From the NCBI RefSeq assembly GCF_000522985.1, contig NZ_CP007129.1, positions 372,001-436,000 of the forward strand: a stretch of 64,000 nt of DNA, in the 5' to 3' direction. This DNA comes from Gemmatirosa kalamazoonensis. Lineage in GTDB: Bacteria; Gemmatimonadota; Gemmatimonadetes; Gemmatimonadales; Gemmatimonadaceae. The notes beneath the pieces are model-generated. The model was given only the letters and a program-made list of their open reading frames with translations. It made no database searches and had not been told where the DNA came from. Shown here piece by piece: positions 8,739 to 17,422 of this stretch. Each line of letters begins with the position of its first letter. Positions within the stretch are counted from its first letter, which is position 1. Made by a program: the position numbers and the translations under genes.

Positions 8739-9514
8739 GCGCCGCCGTCGTGCGCGCCGTCGTCGTGGACGACGAGGAGCCCGCGCGCGAGCTGCTGCGC
8801 GCGCTGCTCGGCGAGCGCGGTGGTGTGGACGTCGTGGGGGAGGCCGGCGACGGCGCGGAGGCGGTGCGCACGATCGACGCGACGCGCCCCGACGTCGTGT
8901 TCCTCGACGTGCAGATGCCCGGCATGAGCGGCCTGGAGGTGGCCGCCGCGCTGGGGCGCGCGGCGTCGCCGCCGCTCGTCGTGTTCGTCACCGCGTACGA
9001 CCGCTACGCCATCCAGGCGTTCGAGGTGAGCGCGTGCGACTACCTGCTGAAGCCGTTCGACGCCGCGCGCCTCGACGCCACGGTGCGACGCGTCGCGGCG
9101 CGGCTGCGCGACGCGGGCGCCACGAGCGCCGCGCAGCTGCGTGAGCTGCTGCGGCTCGTGGCGGCCGATCCCGCGCCGCTCGCGTTGAAGGTCGACGACC
9201 GCCACGTGTTCGTGGACCCGCGCGACGTCGAGTGGATCGAGATGGACGGCAAGGAGGCGCGCGTGCACCTCGTCGCCGGGCGCGGCGCGCCGCTCGTCGT
9301 CCGCGAGTCGATGCGCAGCCTGGAAGCGCGCCTCGACGCGGCGACGTTCCTCCGCGTGCACCGCTCGGCCATCGTGAACCGGCACCACGTGCGCGAGATG
9401 CAGCCGTGGTTCAAGGGCGAGCAGGTGCTGGTGCTGCGCGGCGGCGCGCGCGTGATCACCGGGCCGACGTACAGCGACGCCGTGACGCGCCTCCTGGTCG
9501 GGAAGGGGCGCTGA
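8735..9514 (+). CDS. LytTR-family response regulator
   Basis: 259-residue regulator. The receiver domain (about residues 5-120) has the acidic pair DDE near residue 12, phospho-acceptor Asp58 in VVFLDVQMPG, and Lys in YLLKPFD. The C-terminal LytTR DNA-binding domain spans about residues 150-255 (VEWIEMDGKEARVHL, FLRVHRSAIVN, IQPWFKGEQ-like MQPWFKGEQVLVL). It starts at GTG overlapping the kinase stop at GTGA. Family knowledge: LytTR domains bind paired direct repeats upstream of target promoters. I could not identify a target site in the window. A closely similar pair lies at 24070-25860. Confidence 0.93.
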   Translation: MSAAVVRAVVVDDEEPARELLRALLGERGGVDVVGEAGDGAEAVRTIDATRPDVVFLDVQMPGMSGLEVAAALGRAASPPLVVFVTAYDRYAIQAFEVSACDYLLKPFDAARLDATVRRVAARLRDAGATSAAQLRELLRLVAADPAPLALKVDDRHVFVDPRDVEWIEMDGKEARVHLVAGRGAPLVVRESMRSLEARLDAATFLRVHRSAIVNRHHVREMQPWFKGEQVLVLRGGARVITGPTYSDAVTRLLVGKGR

Positions 9515-9530
9515 CGGCCTCGCCGTCTCG

Positions 9531-9710
9531 AACCGCAGAGGGCCGCAGAGGGCCGCAGAGCCTTTCATCTGAACCACAGAGGACACGGAGGACACGGAGG
9601 AAAACCAACGAGTGACGTGGTTCTCCTCCGTGTCCTCCGTGTCCTCCGTGTCCTCCGTGGTTTCAATGCAAAGAGGCAGTCCTCTGCGGCCCTCTGCGTC
9701 CTCCGCGGTC
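9531..9710. repeat. Nested inverted repeat of short tandem units, copy A
   Basis: The outer left arm (9531-9560) is made of CCGCAGAGGG units. The inner left arm (9571-9600) is made of ACACGGAGG units and begins GAACCACAGAGG. The inner right arm (9623-9663) is made of TCCTCCGTG units, and the outer right arm (9681-9710) of CCTCTGCGG units. The two pairs of arms are complementary, so a long two-stage hairpin can form. It lies between converging genes. The same arrangement recurs at 17494-17676. Confidence 0.9.
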
Positions 9711-9749
9711 CATTCGCGGAGCACCGGGCTCTCTGCGGCTGCCTCTTGC

Positions 9750-11195
9750 TCACCCGCGCGCGTCGCGCAGGGCGTCGCGCAGGGCGTCGCGCAGCGCGGC
9801 GCGCGCCGCGTGGTAGCCGCACATGCCGTGCACCCCGCCGCCCGGCGGCGTCGACGCGGAGCAGAGATAGAGCCCGCGCACCGGCGTGGCGTAGGGCGTG
9901 AGGCCCAACGTCGGCCGCGCGAAGACCTGGCGCAGCGTGTTCGCGCCGGCGCCGATGTCGCCGCCGACGAGGTTCGCGTCGTAGCCCTCCAGCGCGCGCG
10001 TGTCGCGCGTGGCGCGCGCGAGCACGCAGTCGCGGAAGCCCGGCGCGAACCGCTCGATCTGCGCCTCGATGCGCGCCGTCATGTCCTCCGTCGAGCCGTG
10101 CGGCACGTGGCAGTACGCCCACAGGGTGTGCCGGCCCGCCGGCGCGCGCGTGCCGTCGCAGAGGCTCTGCTGCGCGACGAGCACGAATGGCCGCTCCGCG
10201 TGCTCGCCGCGCCATGGCGCCGCCTCCGACGCCTCGATCTCCTCGAGCGTGCCGCCGAGGTGCACGGTGCCGGCGCGGCGGCACGCCTCGGCGCGCCACG
10301 GCACCGGCTCCGATAGCGCCCAGTCCACCTTGAACACGCCGGGCCCGTAGCGGAAGCGGTCCAGCGCGCGCGCGTATCGCGCGGGAAGTCGGTCGCCTGC
10401 GATGCGCACGATCTGCCGCGGCGTGAGGTCGAGGATCGTCGCGCGCGCGTCCAGCTCACGGAGCGACGTCACCGGCGCGTCGGTCACGATCTCCCCGCCC
10501 AACGATCGCAGGTACGCCGCCATCGACGCCGCGATGCCCGCCGAGCCGCCGCGCGCCACCGGCCATCCGATCGCGTGCGCGAGCGCGCCGAGCACGAGGC
10601 CGAACGCCGCGGTGCCCGCGTGGTCGAGCGGCACCATCGCGTGCGCGCAGAGCCCCGCGAACATCCCGCGTGTGCGCGCCGTCGTGAACGTGGCGCGCGC
10701 GAGCCCGCCCGCCGAGCGCAGCGCGCGCATGCCGAACCGCGCGAGCAGCCACGGATGGTGCGGCCGGTGCAGCAGCGGCCCGAGGATCTCCGGCGCGAGC
10801 GCATCCCACCGCTCGGCGAACGGCCCGACGAGCGCGCGCCACGCGTCGCCGTCGACGTCGAGCGATGCCGCGCTCTCGTCGATCGAGCGCACGAGCACCG
10901 CGGCCGATCCGTCGTCGAGTGGATGCGCGAGCTGGACCTCGGGCTCGACCCACCCGAGCCCGTGCTCGTGCAGCGGTACGCCGCGGAAGAACGGGGAGCC
11001 GAGGCCGAGGGGGTGCACCGCCGAGCAGACGTCGTGCGCGAAGCCGGGGAGCGTCAGCTCCGCGGTGCGCGTGCCGCCGCCGACGACCGACGCGCTCTCG
11101 CGCACGAGCACGGAGCGTCCGGCGCGGGCCAGCGTGATGGCGGCCGCGAGACCGTTAGGCCCCGAGCCGACGACGATCGCGTCGCGCGCCGTCAA
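9750..11195 (-). CDS. NAD(P)/FAD-dependent oxidoreductase (phytoene desaturase/PYROXD2-like)
   Basis: 481-residue flavoprotein. The N-terminal Rossmann motif VVGSGPNGLAAA (about residues 9-20) and the following GRSVLVRESASVVGGG segment bind FAD. The C-terminal motif LYLCSASTPPGGGVHGMCGYHAA is typical of the CrtI/PYROXD2 branch. The start is a TTG (11195) that overlaps the stop of the LuxR gene as TTGA. No better start exists without running back into that gene. It is probably an oxidase or desaturase of a hydrophobic substrate. No other carotenoid genes are near, so pigment synthesis is not supported. The C-terminus ends in a three-fold RDAL repeat encoded by a 12-bp tandem repeat. Confidence 0.8.
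   Translation of the reverse strand: MTARDAIVVGSGPNGLAAAITLARAGRSVLVRESASVVGGGTRTAELTLPGFAHDVCSAVHPLGLGSPFFRGVPLHEHGLGWVEPEVQLAHPLDDGSAAVLVRSIDESAASLDVDGDAWRALVGPFAERWDALAPEILGPLLHRPHHPWLLARFGMRALRSAGGLARATFTTARTRGMFAGLCAHAMVPLDHAGTAAFGLVLGALAHAIGWPVARGGSAGIAASMAAYLRSLGGEIVTDAPVTSLRELDARATILDLTPRQIVRIAGDRLPARYARALDRFRYGPGVFKVDWALSEPVPWRAEACRRAGTVHLGGTLEEIEASEAAPWRGEHAERPFVLVAQQSLCDGTRAPAGRHTLWAYCHVPHGSTEDMTARIEAQIERFAPGFRDCVLARATRDTRALEGYDANLVGGDIGAGANTLRQVFARPTLGLTPYATPVRGLYLCSASTPPGGGVHGMCGYHAARAALRDALRDALRDARG
9759..9794 (-). repeat. 12-bp tandem repeat in 3' end of oxidoreductase gene
   Basis: Three consecutive 12-bp units (ggcgtcgcgcag, the first with one change) encode Leu-Arg-Asp-Ala repeats at the extreme C-terminus of the flavoprotein. 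The unit is a multiple of three, so changes in copy number would keep the frame. Confidence 0.75.
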
Positions 11196-11992
11196 TCGCG
11201 GATGGATCGACGCGAGTGAATGCCGAGCTTCGCGAAGATGTTCTCGACGTGGTGGCGCACCGTGTGCGGGCTCACGTCGAGCCGCTCGGCGATCTCGCGG
11301 TTGGTGGCTCGCCGCGCGAGCAGCCGCGCGATCTCCGCCTCGCGCCTCGTCAGGCCGAAGCGTCCGAGCGACAGCTCCGCCGCCGCCGTCGCGCGGTCGT
11401 GCGCGAGGCGCATGGTCACGCCGACCTTGAGCGCGGGGAGCAGCAGCTTGAGCACCGCGCCCGCCGCGTGACGTGGCGTCGAGCGCCGCGGCCGCACCGA
11501 CGACTCGGCGTTGCCGTACGAGATGCACAGCGCCACGTGCCCGCCGTCGACGGACCAGTCGATGTTCTCGCTGTCGGCCATGCGACCGGGCGTGACGACC
11601 TCGCCGAGGAACGCGGAGCGGCGCCGCGCGGAGGGCTGGCCGGCGGCGGCACGCCAGAACGCGCGGAGCCGGCTCCACACCTCCGCGCCCGAGCGCAGTC
11701 GCTCATGCTCGGCGGCCTGCAGCCACGGATCCGTCGGCAGGTCCGGCAGTCGGCCGAAGAGCGTCTGGATCGCCCGCTGCGGCTGCGTGCCAACGTTCAT
11801 CGAGTGGACGTGCATCGGCATGCCGGCGCGCGGCATCCCGAACACGACGTGGTCGCCGTCGAGCAGCACCGCGACCGCCGACTCGACGGCGAGGCGCCAG
11901 TCGTCGCACCGCTGATGTGCCAGCGGCGACAGGATCGTGGTCAGCGTGCGGTCGAGCCGATCGAGATCCACGCGTCGCAACGCGAGACTCAT
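11192..11992 (-). CDS. LuxR-type transcriptional regulator
   Basis: 266-residue regulator with a C-terminal GerE/LuxR helix-turn-helix: LTRREAEIARLLARRATN followed by REIAERLDVSPHTVRHHVE and FAKLGIHSR (residues about 205-260). The N-terminal about 190 residues are not a receiver domain and have no phospho-acceptor Asp pattern. I do not recognise the fold; it may be a ligand-binding or GAF-like sensor. The start at 11992 has GGAGG upstream. The stop overlaps the TTG start of the FAD oxidoreductase, so the two are coupled. It is divergent from the alpha/beta hydrolase gene, with symmetric DNA elements in between that are candidate binding sites. Confidence 0.85.
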   Translation of the reverse strand: MSLALRRVDLDRLDRTLTTILSPLAHQRCDDWRLAVESAVAVLLDGDHVVFGMPRAGMPMHVHSMNVGTQPQRAIQTLFGRLPDLPTDPWLQAAEHERLRSGAEVWSRLRAFWRAAAGQPSARRRSAFLGEVVTPGRMADSENIDWSVDGGHVALCISYGNAESSVRPRRSTPRHAAGAVLKLLLPALKVGVTMRLAHDRATAAAELSLGRFGLTRREAEIARLLARRATNREIAERLDVSPHTVRHHVENIFAKLGIHSRRSIRD

Positions 11993-12009
11993 GGCGTCGC
12001 ATCCTCCGC

Positions 12010-12082
12010 GCATCGGACGATGTCTCCCGACGCGAACGTAGCGGCGCGCGTGCCGCCGCGCATGGGACGAATCGTCCGATGC
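12010..12082. promoter_or_regulatory. Candidate LuxR-type operator elements in divergent promoter region
   Basis: GCATCGGACGAT (12010-12021) is inverted as ATCGTCCGATGC (12071-12082). The second copy overlaps the near-perfect palindrome GGACGAATCGTCC (12065-12077). The segments CCGACGCGAACGTA and CCGATGCGAACATA also form a direct repeat. They lie between the LuxR gene and the hydrolase gene, which suggests shared control by the LuxR protein. Confidence 0.45.
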
Positions 12083-12141
12083 GAACATACCGCGGGTCGC
12101 CCACCATCTCAATGCGGCGCGACCATCCACGGAGGCATCCC

Positions 12142-12984
12142 ATGACGCACCACACCATCTCGGGCGGCGGCGGTACCCGGCTCCACGTCGTCGAGGCGGG
12201 GAACCCGACAGGCCCGTCCATCCTGTTCGTGCACGGCATGTCGCAGTCCTGGCTCACCTGGCAGCGACAGCTCGATTCCGAGCTCGCCCGCCGGTATCGG
12301 CTCGTCGCGATGGATCTGCGCGGGCACGGCGCGTCGGAGGCGCCGCGCGACGGCTACGACGACTCGCGGCTGTGGGCGGCCGACGTCGACGCCGTCGTCG
12401 GCACGCTCGGCCTCGATCGGCCGGTCCTCTGCGGCTGGTCGTACGGGCCGCTCGTCATGCTCGACTACGTGCGGCACTACGGCGAGGAGCGGGTAGGCGG
12501 GCTCCACCTCGTCGGCGCGGTCACGAAGCTCGGCAGCGCGGCGGCGCTCGCCGTGCTCACGCCGGAGTTCCTCGAATGTCTGCCCGGCCTGTTCTCGACC
12601 GACGTGACGGAGAGCGTGGGCGGGCTCCGCGCGCTGCTGCGCCTCTGCTTCTTCCGCCCCCCAGAGCAGTCGGATCTGTACACGATGCTCGGCTTCGGCT
12701 CGTCGGTGTCCCCGTCCGTGCGCCACGCGATGCTGACGCGCGTGGTCGACAACGACGACCTGCTGCCGACCATCACGCGCCCCGTGCTCGTCACGCACGG
12801 CGTCGCGGACGCGATCGTGCGCGCGGAGGTGGTCGAGCAGCACCGCGCCGCGATGCCGCACGCGCAGATCGACGTGATGCGCGGCGCGGGCCACGCCGCG
12901 TTCTGGGACGATGCCGCGTCGTTCAACCGGCGCCTCGCCGCGTTCCGGGATGCGATCGCGGCCGACGCGCTCGCGACGCGATGA
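12142..12984 (+). CDS. Alpha/beta hydrolase
   Basis: 280-residue alpha/beta-hydrolase-fold enzyme. The oxyanion segment is LFVHGMSQSW. The nucleophile elbow is CGWSYG with Ser100, Asp223 lies in HGVADAIV and His251 in GAGHAAFW, giving a complete triad. The LRGHGASEAP segment is typical of the peroxidase/epoxide-hydrolase-like branch. GGAGG precedes the ATG. There is no signal peptide, so it is cytoplasmic. It lies divergent from the LuxR regulator and FAD oxidoreductase, probably regulated with them. The substrate cannot be assigned; an ester, lactone or peracid is possible. Confidence 0.9.
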   Translation: MTHHTISGGGGTRLHVVEAGNPTGPSILFVHGMSQSWLTWQRQLDSELARRYRLVAMDLRGHGASEAPRDGYDDSRLWAADVDAVVGTLGLDRPVLCGWSYGPLVMLDYVRHYGEERVGGLHLVGAVTKLGSAAALAVLTPEFLECLPGLFSTDVTESVGGLRALLRLCFFRPPEQSDLYTMLGFGSSVSPSVRHAMLTRVVDNDDLLPTITRPVLVTHGVADAIVRAEVVEQHRAAMPHAQIDVMRGAGHAAFWDDAASFNRRLAAFRDAIAADALATR

Positions 12985-12996
12985 CCCGGCGACGGC

Positions 12997-13593
12997 CTAT
13001 TCCGCGTGCCGCGCGAGCCGCGAGGCGAGATGCCGCTTCACGTCCGGCCACTCGCCGCGCAGGATGCTGAACATCACGCTGTCGCGCACCGTGCCGTCGC
13101 GGCGCGGCCAGTGATGGCGGATGACGCCGTCCTTGTGCGCGCCGAGGGCGGCGATGGCGCGCTGCGACGCGAAGTTGAAGTTGTCGGTGCGCAGTCCCAC
13201 TACCGCGCAGCCGAGCGTGTCGAACGCGTGCGTGAGCAGCAGGAGCTTGCACGCGGTGTTCACGTGCGTGCGCTGCGCCCGCGACGCGTACCAGGTCCAC
13301 CCGATCTCGACGCGGTCGATGTTCGGCACGATGTCGTGGTAGCGCGTGGTGCCGACGATCGTGTCGGTGCCGAGGTCGCGCACTGCCCACGGCAGCATGT
13401 GCCCCGCGGCCTGACCGTCGAGCGCCTGCGCGACGTAGGCGGCGGTCTGGGCCGGCTCGGGGACGGAGGTGAACCACAGCTCCCACAGACGGCCGTCGGC
13501 CGCGGCGGCGGCGAGCGGGTCGACGTGCGCGGTCGCGAGCGGCTCCAGGCGGACGCCGTGGCCTTCGAGCGTGACGGGGGCGAGAGAGATCAC
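12997..13593 (-). CDS. GNAT family N-acetyltransferase (RimJ/RimL-like)
   Basis: 198-residue acetyltransferase of the RimJ/RimL type. It opens with a VTLEGHGVRLEPL strand, and the IVGTTRYHDI and EIGWTWYASRAQRTHVN segments form the acetyl-CoA-binding core. It ends with NFASQRAIAALGAHKDGVIR, the usual helix and strand before the C-terminus. It starts at GTG. It converges with the hydrolase gene across 12 bases. Family members acetylate N-termini of proteins or small amines and can give antibiotic tolerance. No specific substrate is indicated. Confidence 0.9.
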   Translation of the reverse strand: MISLAPVTLEGHGVRLEPLATAHVDPLAAAAADGRLWELWFTSVPEPAQTAAYVAQALDGQAAGHMLPWAVRDLGTDTIVGTTRYHDIVPNIDRVEIGWTWYASRAQRTHVNTACKLLLLTHAFDTLGCAVVGLRTDNFNFASQRAIAALGAHKDGVIRHHWPRRDGTVRDSVMFSILRGEWPDVKRHLASRLARHAE

Positions 13594-13765
13594 GGGCGGA
13601 TGGGTGATGGGGCGGGACGCGGTGCCGCGTCGAAAGGAACGCCGCCCGGCCGCGGCCCGCCGTCAAGAAGCTGCACCCTCGCGCCGCGCCGGCGACGATC
13701 GCGATCGGCGCCTGCGGCTCGCGCTCGGGCGCCTGGACCGGCGCTGAACGGCGGCTCGCGCATCG

Positions 13766-16141
13766 TCAGTCCGCGCGCAGGCACTCGGCGGGATGCACGC
13801 GCGCCGCGCGCCGCGCGGGTGCGAGGCTCGCCACGAGCGTGACCGCCGCGAGCAGCGCCGCCGCGCCGGCGAACGTCATCACGTCGCTCGCCCGAACGCC
13901 GTAGAGCAGCGTCGCGAGCGCGCGTGCGAGCACCGCGGCGACGACGAGTCCCGCCACGATCCCCGTCGCGGCGAGCGCCGCTCCCTGCCGCAGCACGAGC
14001 GTCGCGATCTCGCGCGCCGTCGCGCCGAGCGCGGCACGGATGCCCATCTCGCGCGTGCGCCGCGCCGCCGCGTACGCCACCACGCCGTACACGCCGACCG
14101 CGGCGAGCGTCGTCGCGGCGAGCGCGAAGCCGCCGAGCAGCACGAGCAGCGAGCGGCGCACGTAGACCGCCGGCGTGCTCGCGACCTGCGTCGCCATCGT
14201 CGCGGCCCCGTAGACGGGGAGCGTCGGATCCACCTCGCGCGCCGCGCGCCGCATCGCGGCGACGAGCGCTGCCGGGTCCGCGCTCGCGCGCAGCACGACG
14301 GTCATGCGGTTCTCCGGTGCCTGCAGGTGCGAGCGGTAGACGATCGCCGGCGCGGCCGCGTCGAGGCTCGTGGCGCGCACGTCGGCCACCACACCGACGA
14401 CGGTCCATGCCGTTTCGGGAGCCGCGTCGAAGCGAATGCGCCGGCCCACCGCCGTACCGGGCGCGAACAGGCGCCGCGGGAGCCCCTCGCTGACGACGAC
14501 CACGCGCGGCGCGTCGGCGTCGTCGCGCGCGCCTAACGGCCGCCCGTCGAGCACGCGGATCCCCATCGCGCGGAAGTAGTCGCCGGCCACGCCGCGCAGC
14601 ATCGCCGTGGGGCGCGCATCCGATGCCGGCTCCGGCGCGCCCTCCACGCGGAACGCGGCGGCGCCCGAGCCGGCGAGCGGCACGTTGCTGACCGCGCCCG
14701 CCGCTCGCACGCCCGGCAGCTCGCGCGCCCGCGCGACGAACGCCTCGAAGAACCGCTGTTGCGCGACCGGTGCGTCGTAGCGCGCGCCGGCGAGCGCGAT
14801 ACGGGTGGTGACGACGTCCTCCGTCGCGAACCCGGGATCGACGCGGAGCAGCGCGACGACGCTCCGGGTCATGAGCCCGGCCCCGACGAGCAGCACGGTC
14901 GTGAGCGCGATCTCGCCGACGACGAGCGCGCGACGCGCGCGTCCGGCGAGCACGGACCCGTCGCCGTCGCGCCGGCCGAGCGACGCGGTCGACAGGCGTC
15001 CCGCCTGCAGCGCGGGCACGAGCCCGAACGCCACGCCCGTCGCGAGCACGACGACGAGCGTGGCGCCGAGCACCGCGGGATCCATCGTCAGCGTGCGTAG
15101 GAACGGCATGCGGTCGACGACGTACGCCGGGGCCGCGGCGGCGAGCCACCACACGCCGAGCGCGGCGAGCGCCGCCCCGGCCGCGCCGCCTAACGCTGCG
15201 ACGAGCAGGCTCTCCGTGAGGAGCTGTCGCGCGATGCGGGCGCGTCCCGCGCCGAGCGCGGTGCGCACCGCCATCTCGCGCGCGCGGCCGAGCGCGCGGG
15301 CGAGGAACAGGCTCGCGACGTTCGCGCACGCGACGAGCAGCACGAGGGCCACGCCGCCACCGAGCGCGACGAGCAGCGGGCGCGTGGGCCCGACGACCGC
15401 CTCGCGCAGCGGGACCACGAGCGCCGAGCGGCCGGCCGGCGTGTCCGCCGAGCGCGTGGCAAGCCGGCGCTCGATCGTCGCGAGCTCGGTCGACGCTCCG
15501 CGCACCGTCGCGCCGTCGCGCAGCCGCCCCACGACCGACAGCACGCGGTCGTCGTGCACCGGCAGCCACACCTCGGCGTCGCCGGCGGGCGCGAACAGGA
15601 CGTCGCGCGGCAGCACCCCGATCACCGTCGCCGCGCGGCCGTCGAGCGTGAGCGTGCTCCCGACCGCGGCACCGAGCCGCCGCGCGAGCCCATCGCTCAG
15701 CACGGCCACCTCGGCGCCGGAGTCGGCCGGCACGAACGCGCGGCCGACCGCCGGCCGCACGCGCAGCATGGCGAGGAAGCCCGGCGTCGCGCGGATGCCC
15801 TGCAGCCGCTCGGGCGCGTCGCGGCCGGTGAGCGTGAGGTTCGTGCCGTCGAAGCCTTCGAGCATGGCGAACGCGCGGGCCCCGTCGCGCCACGCGCGCA
15901 GCTCGGCGGCCGTCGCCCTCGCCCGCACGGTGGGATCGCGCGCGTCGGTGGCCGATACCTGCACGAGGCGATCGGCCGCGTCGAACGGCACCGCGCGCAC
16001 GAGCGCCGCGCGCGCGACCGTGAGCATCGCGGTGGTGGCGCCGATGCCTAACGCGAGCGTGAGCAGCGCCGCGGCGGCGAACGCCGGCTGGCGGCGCAGG
16101 GTCCGCGCGGCGTACGACAGGTCGGCCACGAGGCGTCGCAT
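13766..16141 (-). CDS. ADOP-type ABC transporter permease (MacB/FtsX fold), short N-terminus
   Basis: 791-residue permease that begins MRRLVADLSYAARTLRRQP and goes straight into the first membrane helix, so it lacks the charged N-terminal domain of the two permeases at 1-5367. A MacB-like periplasmic domain, an FtsX block (VACANVASLFLARALGRARE), a second periplasmic domain, and a final FtsX block (GVYGVVAYAAARRTREMGIR) follow, ending VHPAECLRAD. No ATPase or regulator is adjacent. The divergent neighbour, a secreted amidohydrolase, shares a 60-bp promoter gap (16142-16201). The substrate is unknown. Confidence 0.9.
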   Translation of the reverse strand: MRRLVADLSYAARTLRRQPAFAAAALLTLALGIGATTAMLTVARAALVRAVPFDAADRLVQVSATDARDPTVRARATAAELRAWRDGARAFAMLEGFDGTNLTLTGRDAPERLQGIRATPGFLAMLRVRPAVGRAFVPADSGAEVAVLSDGLARRLGAAVGSTLTLDGRAATVIGVLPRDVLFAPAGDAEVWLPVHDDRVLSVVGRLRDGATVRGASTELATIERRLATRSADTPAGRSALVVPLREAVVGPTRPLLVALGGGVALVLLVACANVASLFLARALGRAREMAVRTALGAGRARIARQLLTESLLVAALGGAAGAALAALGVWWLAAAAPAYVVDRMPFLRTLTMDPAVLGATLVVVLATGVAFGLVPALQAGRLSTASLGRRDGDGSVLAGRARRALVVGEIALTTVLLVGAGLMTRSVVALLRVDPGFATEDVVTTRIALAGARYDAPVAQQRFFEAFVARARELPGVRAAGAVSNVPLAGSGAAAFRVEGAPEPASDARPTAMLRGVAGDYFRAMGIRVLDGRPLGARDDADAPRVVVVSEGLPRRLFAPGTAVGRRIRFDAAPETAWTVVGVVADVRATSLDAAAPAIVYRSHLQAPENRMTVVLRASADPAALVAAMRRAAREVDPTLPVYGAATMATQVASTPAVYVRRSLLVLLGGFALAATTLAAVGVYGVVAYAAARRTREMGIRAALGATAREIATLVLRQGAALAATGIVAGLVVAAVLARALATLLYGVRASDVMTFAGAAALLAAVTLVASLAPARRAARVHPAECLRAD

Positions 16142-16201
16142 GGTTCCCCCTCGAAGGGACGATCGGCATAATACCGTCGCCTTCCAGCCCCTGCATCCGC
16201 C

Positions 16202-17422
16202 ATGCGATTCCGCGCGCTCGCGCCGCTCCTGCTCGCCGTGTCCACCGCGCACGCCCAGACGCGCGCGTTCACCGGTCTCACGCTGATCGACGGCACCGAC
16301 CGCGCGCCGGTGCGCGATGCGACCATCGTCGTGCGGGACGGCCGCGTGGTGGACGCCGGCGCCGCATCGCGCGTGGCGATCCCCGCGGGCGCCGAGCGCG
16401 TCTCGCTCGCCGGCAAGACGGTGATCCCGGGCATCGTGAACGCGCACGGCCACGTCACCGACGCCGACCGCGATCTCCGCACGTACGCCGCGTACGGCGT
16501 GACGACGGTGTTCAGCCTCGGCGACGAGCCGCCGGCGGTGTTCGCGGCGCGCGCGGCGCAGAACGTCCCCACGCTCGACCGCACACGCGTGTACCTCGCC
16601 GGCCCGGTGCTCGCGCCGAAGACGCCGGAGGAGGCGCGCGCGCTCGTGGCGCGCGACGACAGCCTGCACGTCGACGTCGTGAAGATCCGCGTCGACGACA
16701 ACCTCGGCACGACGGCGAAGATGGCGCCGGAGATCTGGCGCGCGGTGATCGACGAGGCGCACCGGCGCGGGCTCCGCGTGGCGGTGCATCTCTTCTACCT
16801 CGCCGACGCGAAGGCGGTGCTCGACGCGGGCGCGGACTTCGTCGCGCACAGCGTGCGCGACGCCGACGTGGACGCGGAGCTGATCGCGAAGCTGAAGGCG
16901 CGCGGCGTGTGCGTGAGCCCCACGCTCATGCGCGAGGTGTCGACGTTCGTGTACGGGTCGACGCCGGAGTTCTTCTCCGATCCGTTCTTCCTCGCGCACG
17001 CGAACCCCGCGTGGGTCGCGACGCTCCGCGACACGGCGCGGCAGGCCTCGGTGCGCGCGAGCCCCGCGGCGCGCCGCTATCGCACCGCGCTGGAGGTCGC
17101 GAGCCGCAACGTGAAGGCGCTGTCGGACGCGGGCGTGCCGCTCGCCATGGGGACGGACACGGGCCCGGTGGGGCGCTTCCAGGGCTACTTCGAGCTCATG
17201 GAGCTGGAGTACATGGTGCGCGCCGGGCTCACGCCGTCGCAGGCACTGCGCGCCGCGACGCGCGACGCCGCGCGGTGCATGCATCTCGCCCGCGACGTCG
17301 GCACGATCGAGCCGGGGAAGTGGGCCGACTTCGTCGCGCTCGACGCGGATCCGCTGCAGGACATCCGCAACGTGCGACGCATCTCGTCCGTGTGGATCGC
17401 GGGGAACCGCGTCGCGCGATGA
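16202..17422 (+). CDS. Secreted amidohydrolase family metal-dependent hydrolase
   Basis: 406-residue enzyme with a signal peptide (MRFRALAPLLLAVSTAHAQT). It has the amidohydrolase metal-binding set: HxH His82/His84 in NAHGH, carboxylated Lys161 in DVVKIRV, His196 in VAVHLF, His216 in FVAHS, and Asp319 in GTDTGP. N- and C-terminal beta-sandwich strands are present (VVRDGRVVDAG; GKWADFVALDADPLQDI). This resembles imidazolonepropionase/prolidase-like periplasmic amidohydrolases, which act on cyclic amides or dipeptides. All metal ligands are present, so it should be active. It is probably periplasmic. A repeat element with two-stage hairpins follows the stop. Confidence 0.9.
   Translation: MRFRALAPLLLAVSTAHAQTRAFTGLTLIDGTDRAPVRDATIVVRDGRVVDAGAASRVAIPAGAERVSLAGKTVIPGIVNAHGHVTDADRDLRTYAAYGVTTVFSLGDEPPAVFAARAAQNVPTLDRTRVYLAGPVLAPKTPEEARALVARDDSLHVDVVKIRVDDNLGTTAKMAPEIWRAVIDEAHRRGLRVAVHLFYLADAKAVLDAGADFVAHSVRDADVDAELIAKLKARGVCVSPTLMREVSTFVYGSTPEFFSDPFFLAHANPAWVATLRDTARQASVRASPAARRYRTALEVASRNVKALSDAGVPLAMGTDTGPVGRFQGYFELMELEYMVRAGLTPSQALRAATRDAARCMHLARDVGTIEPGKWADFVALDADPLQDIRNVRRISSVWIAGNRVAR

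Noticed and set aside
9531-9710. The nested repeat as a simple rho-independent terminator
   Set aside because: No T run follows the stem, the stem is multi-level, and related elements occur between divergent genes and within an operon.
9750-11195. Carotenoid desaturase (CrtI) assignment
   Set aside because: The fold and C-terminal motif fit the wider PYROXD2 group, and no phytoene synthase or other carotenoid gene is nearby.
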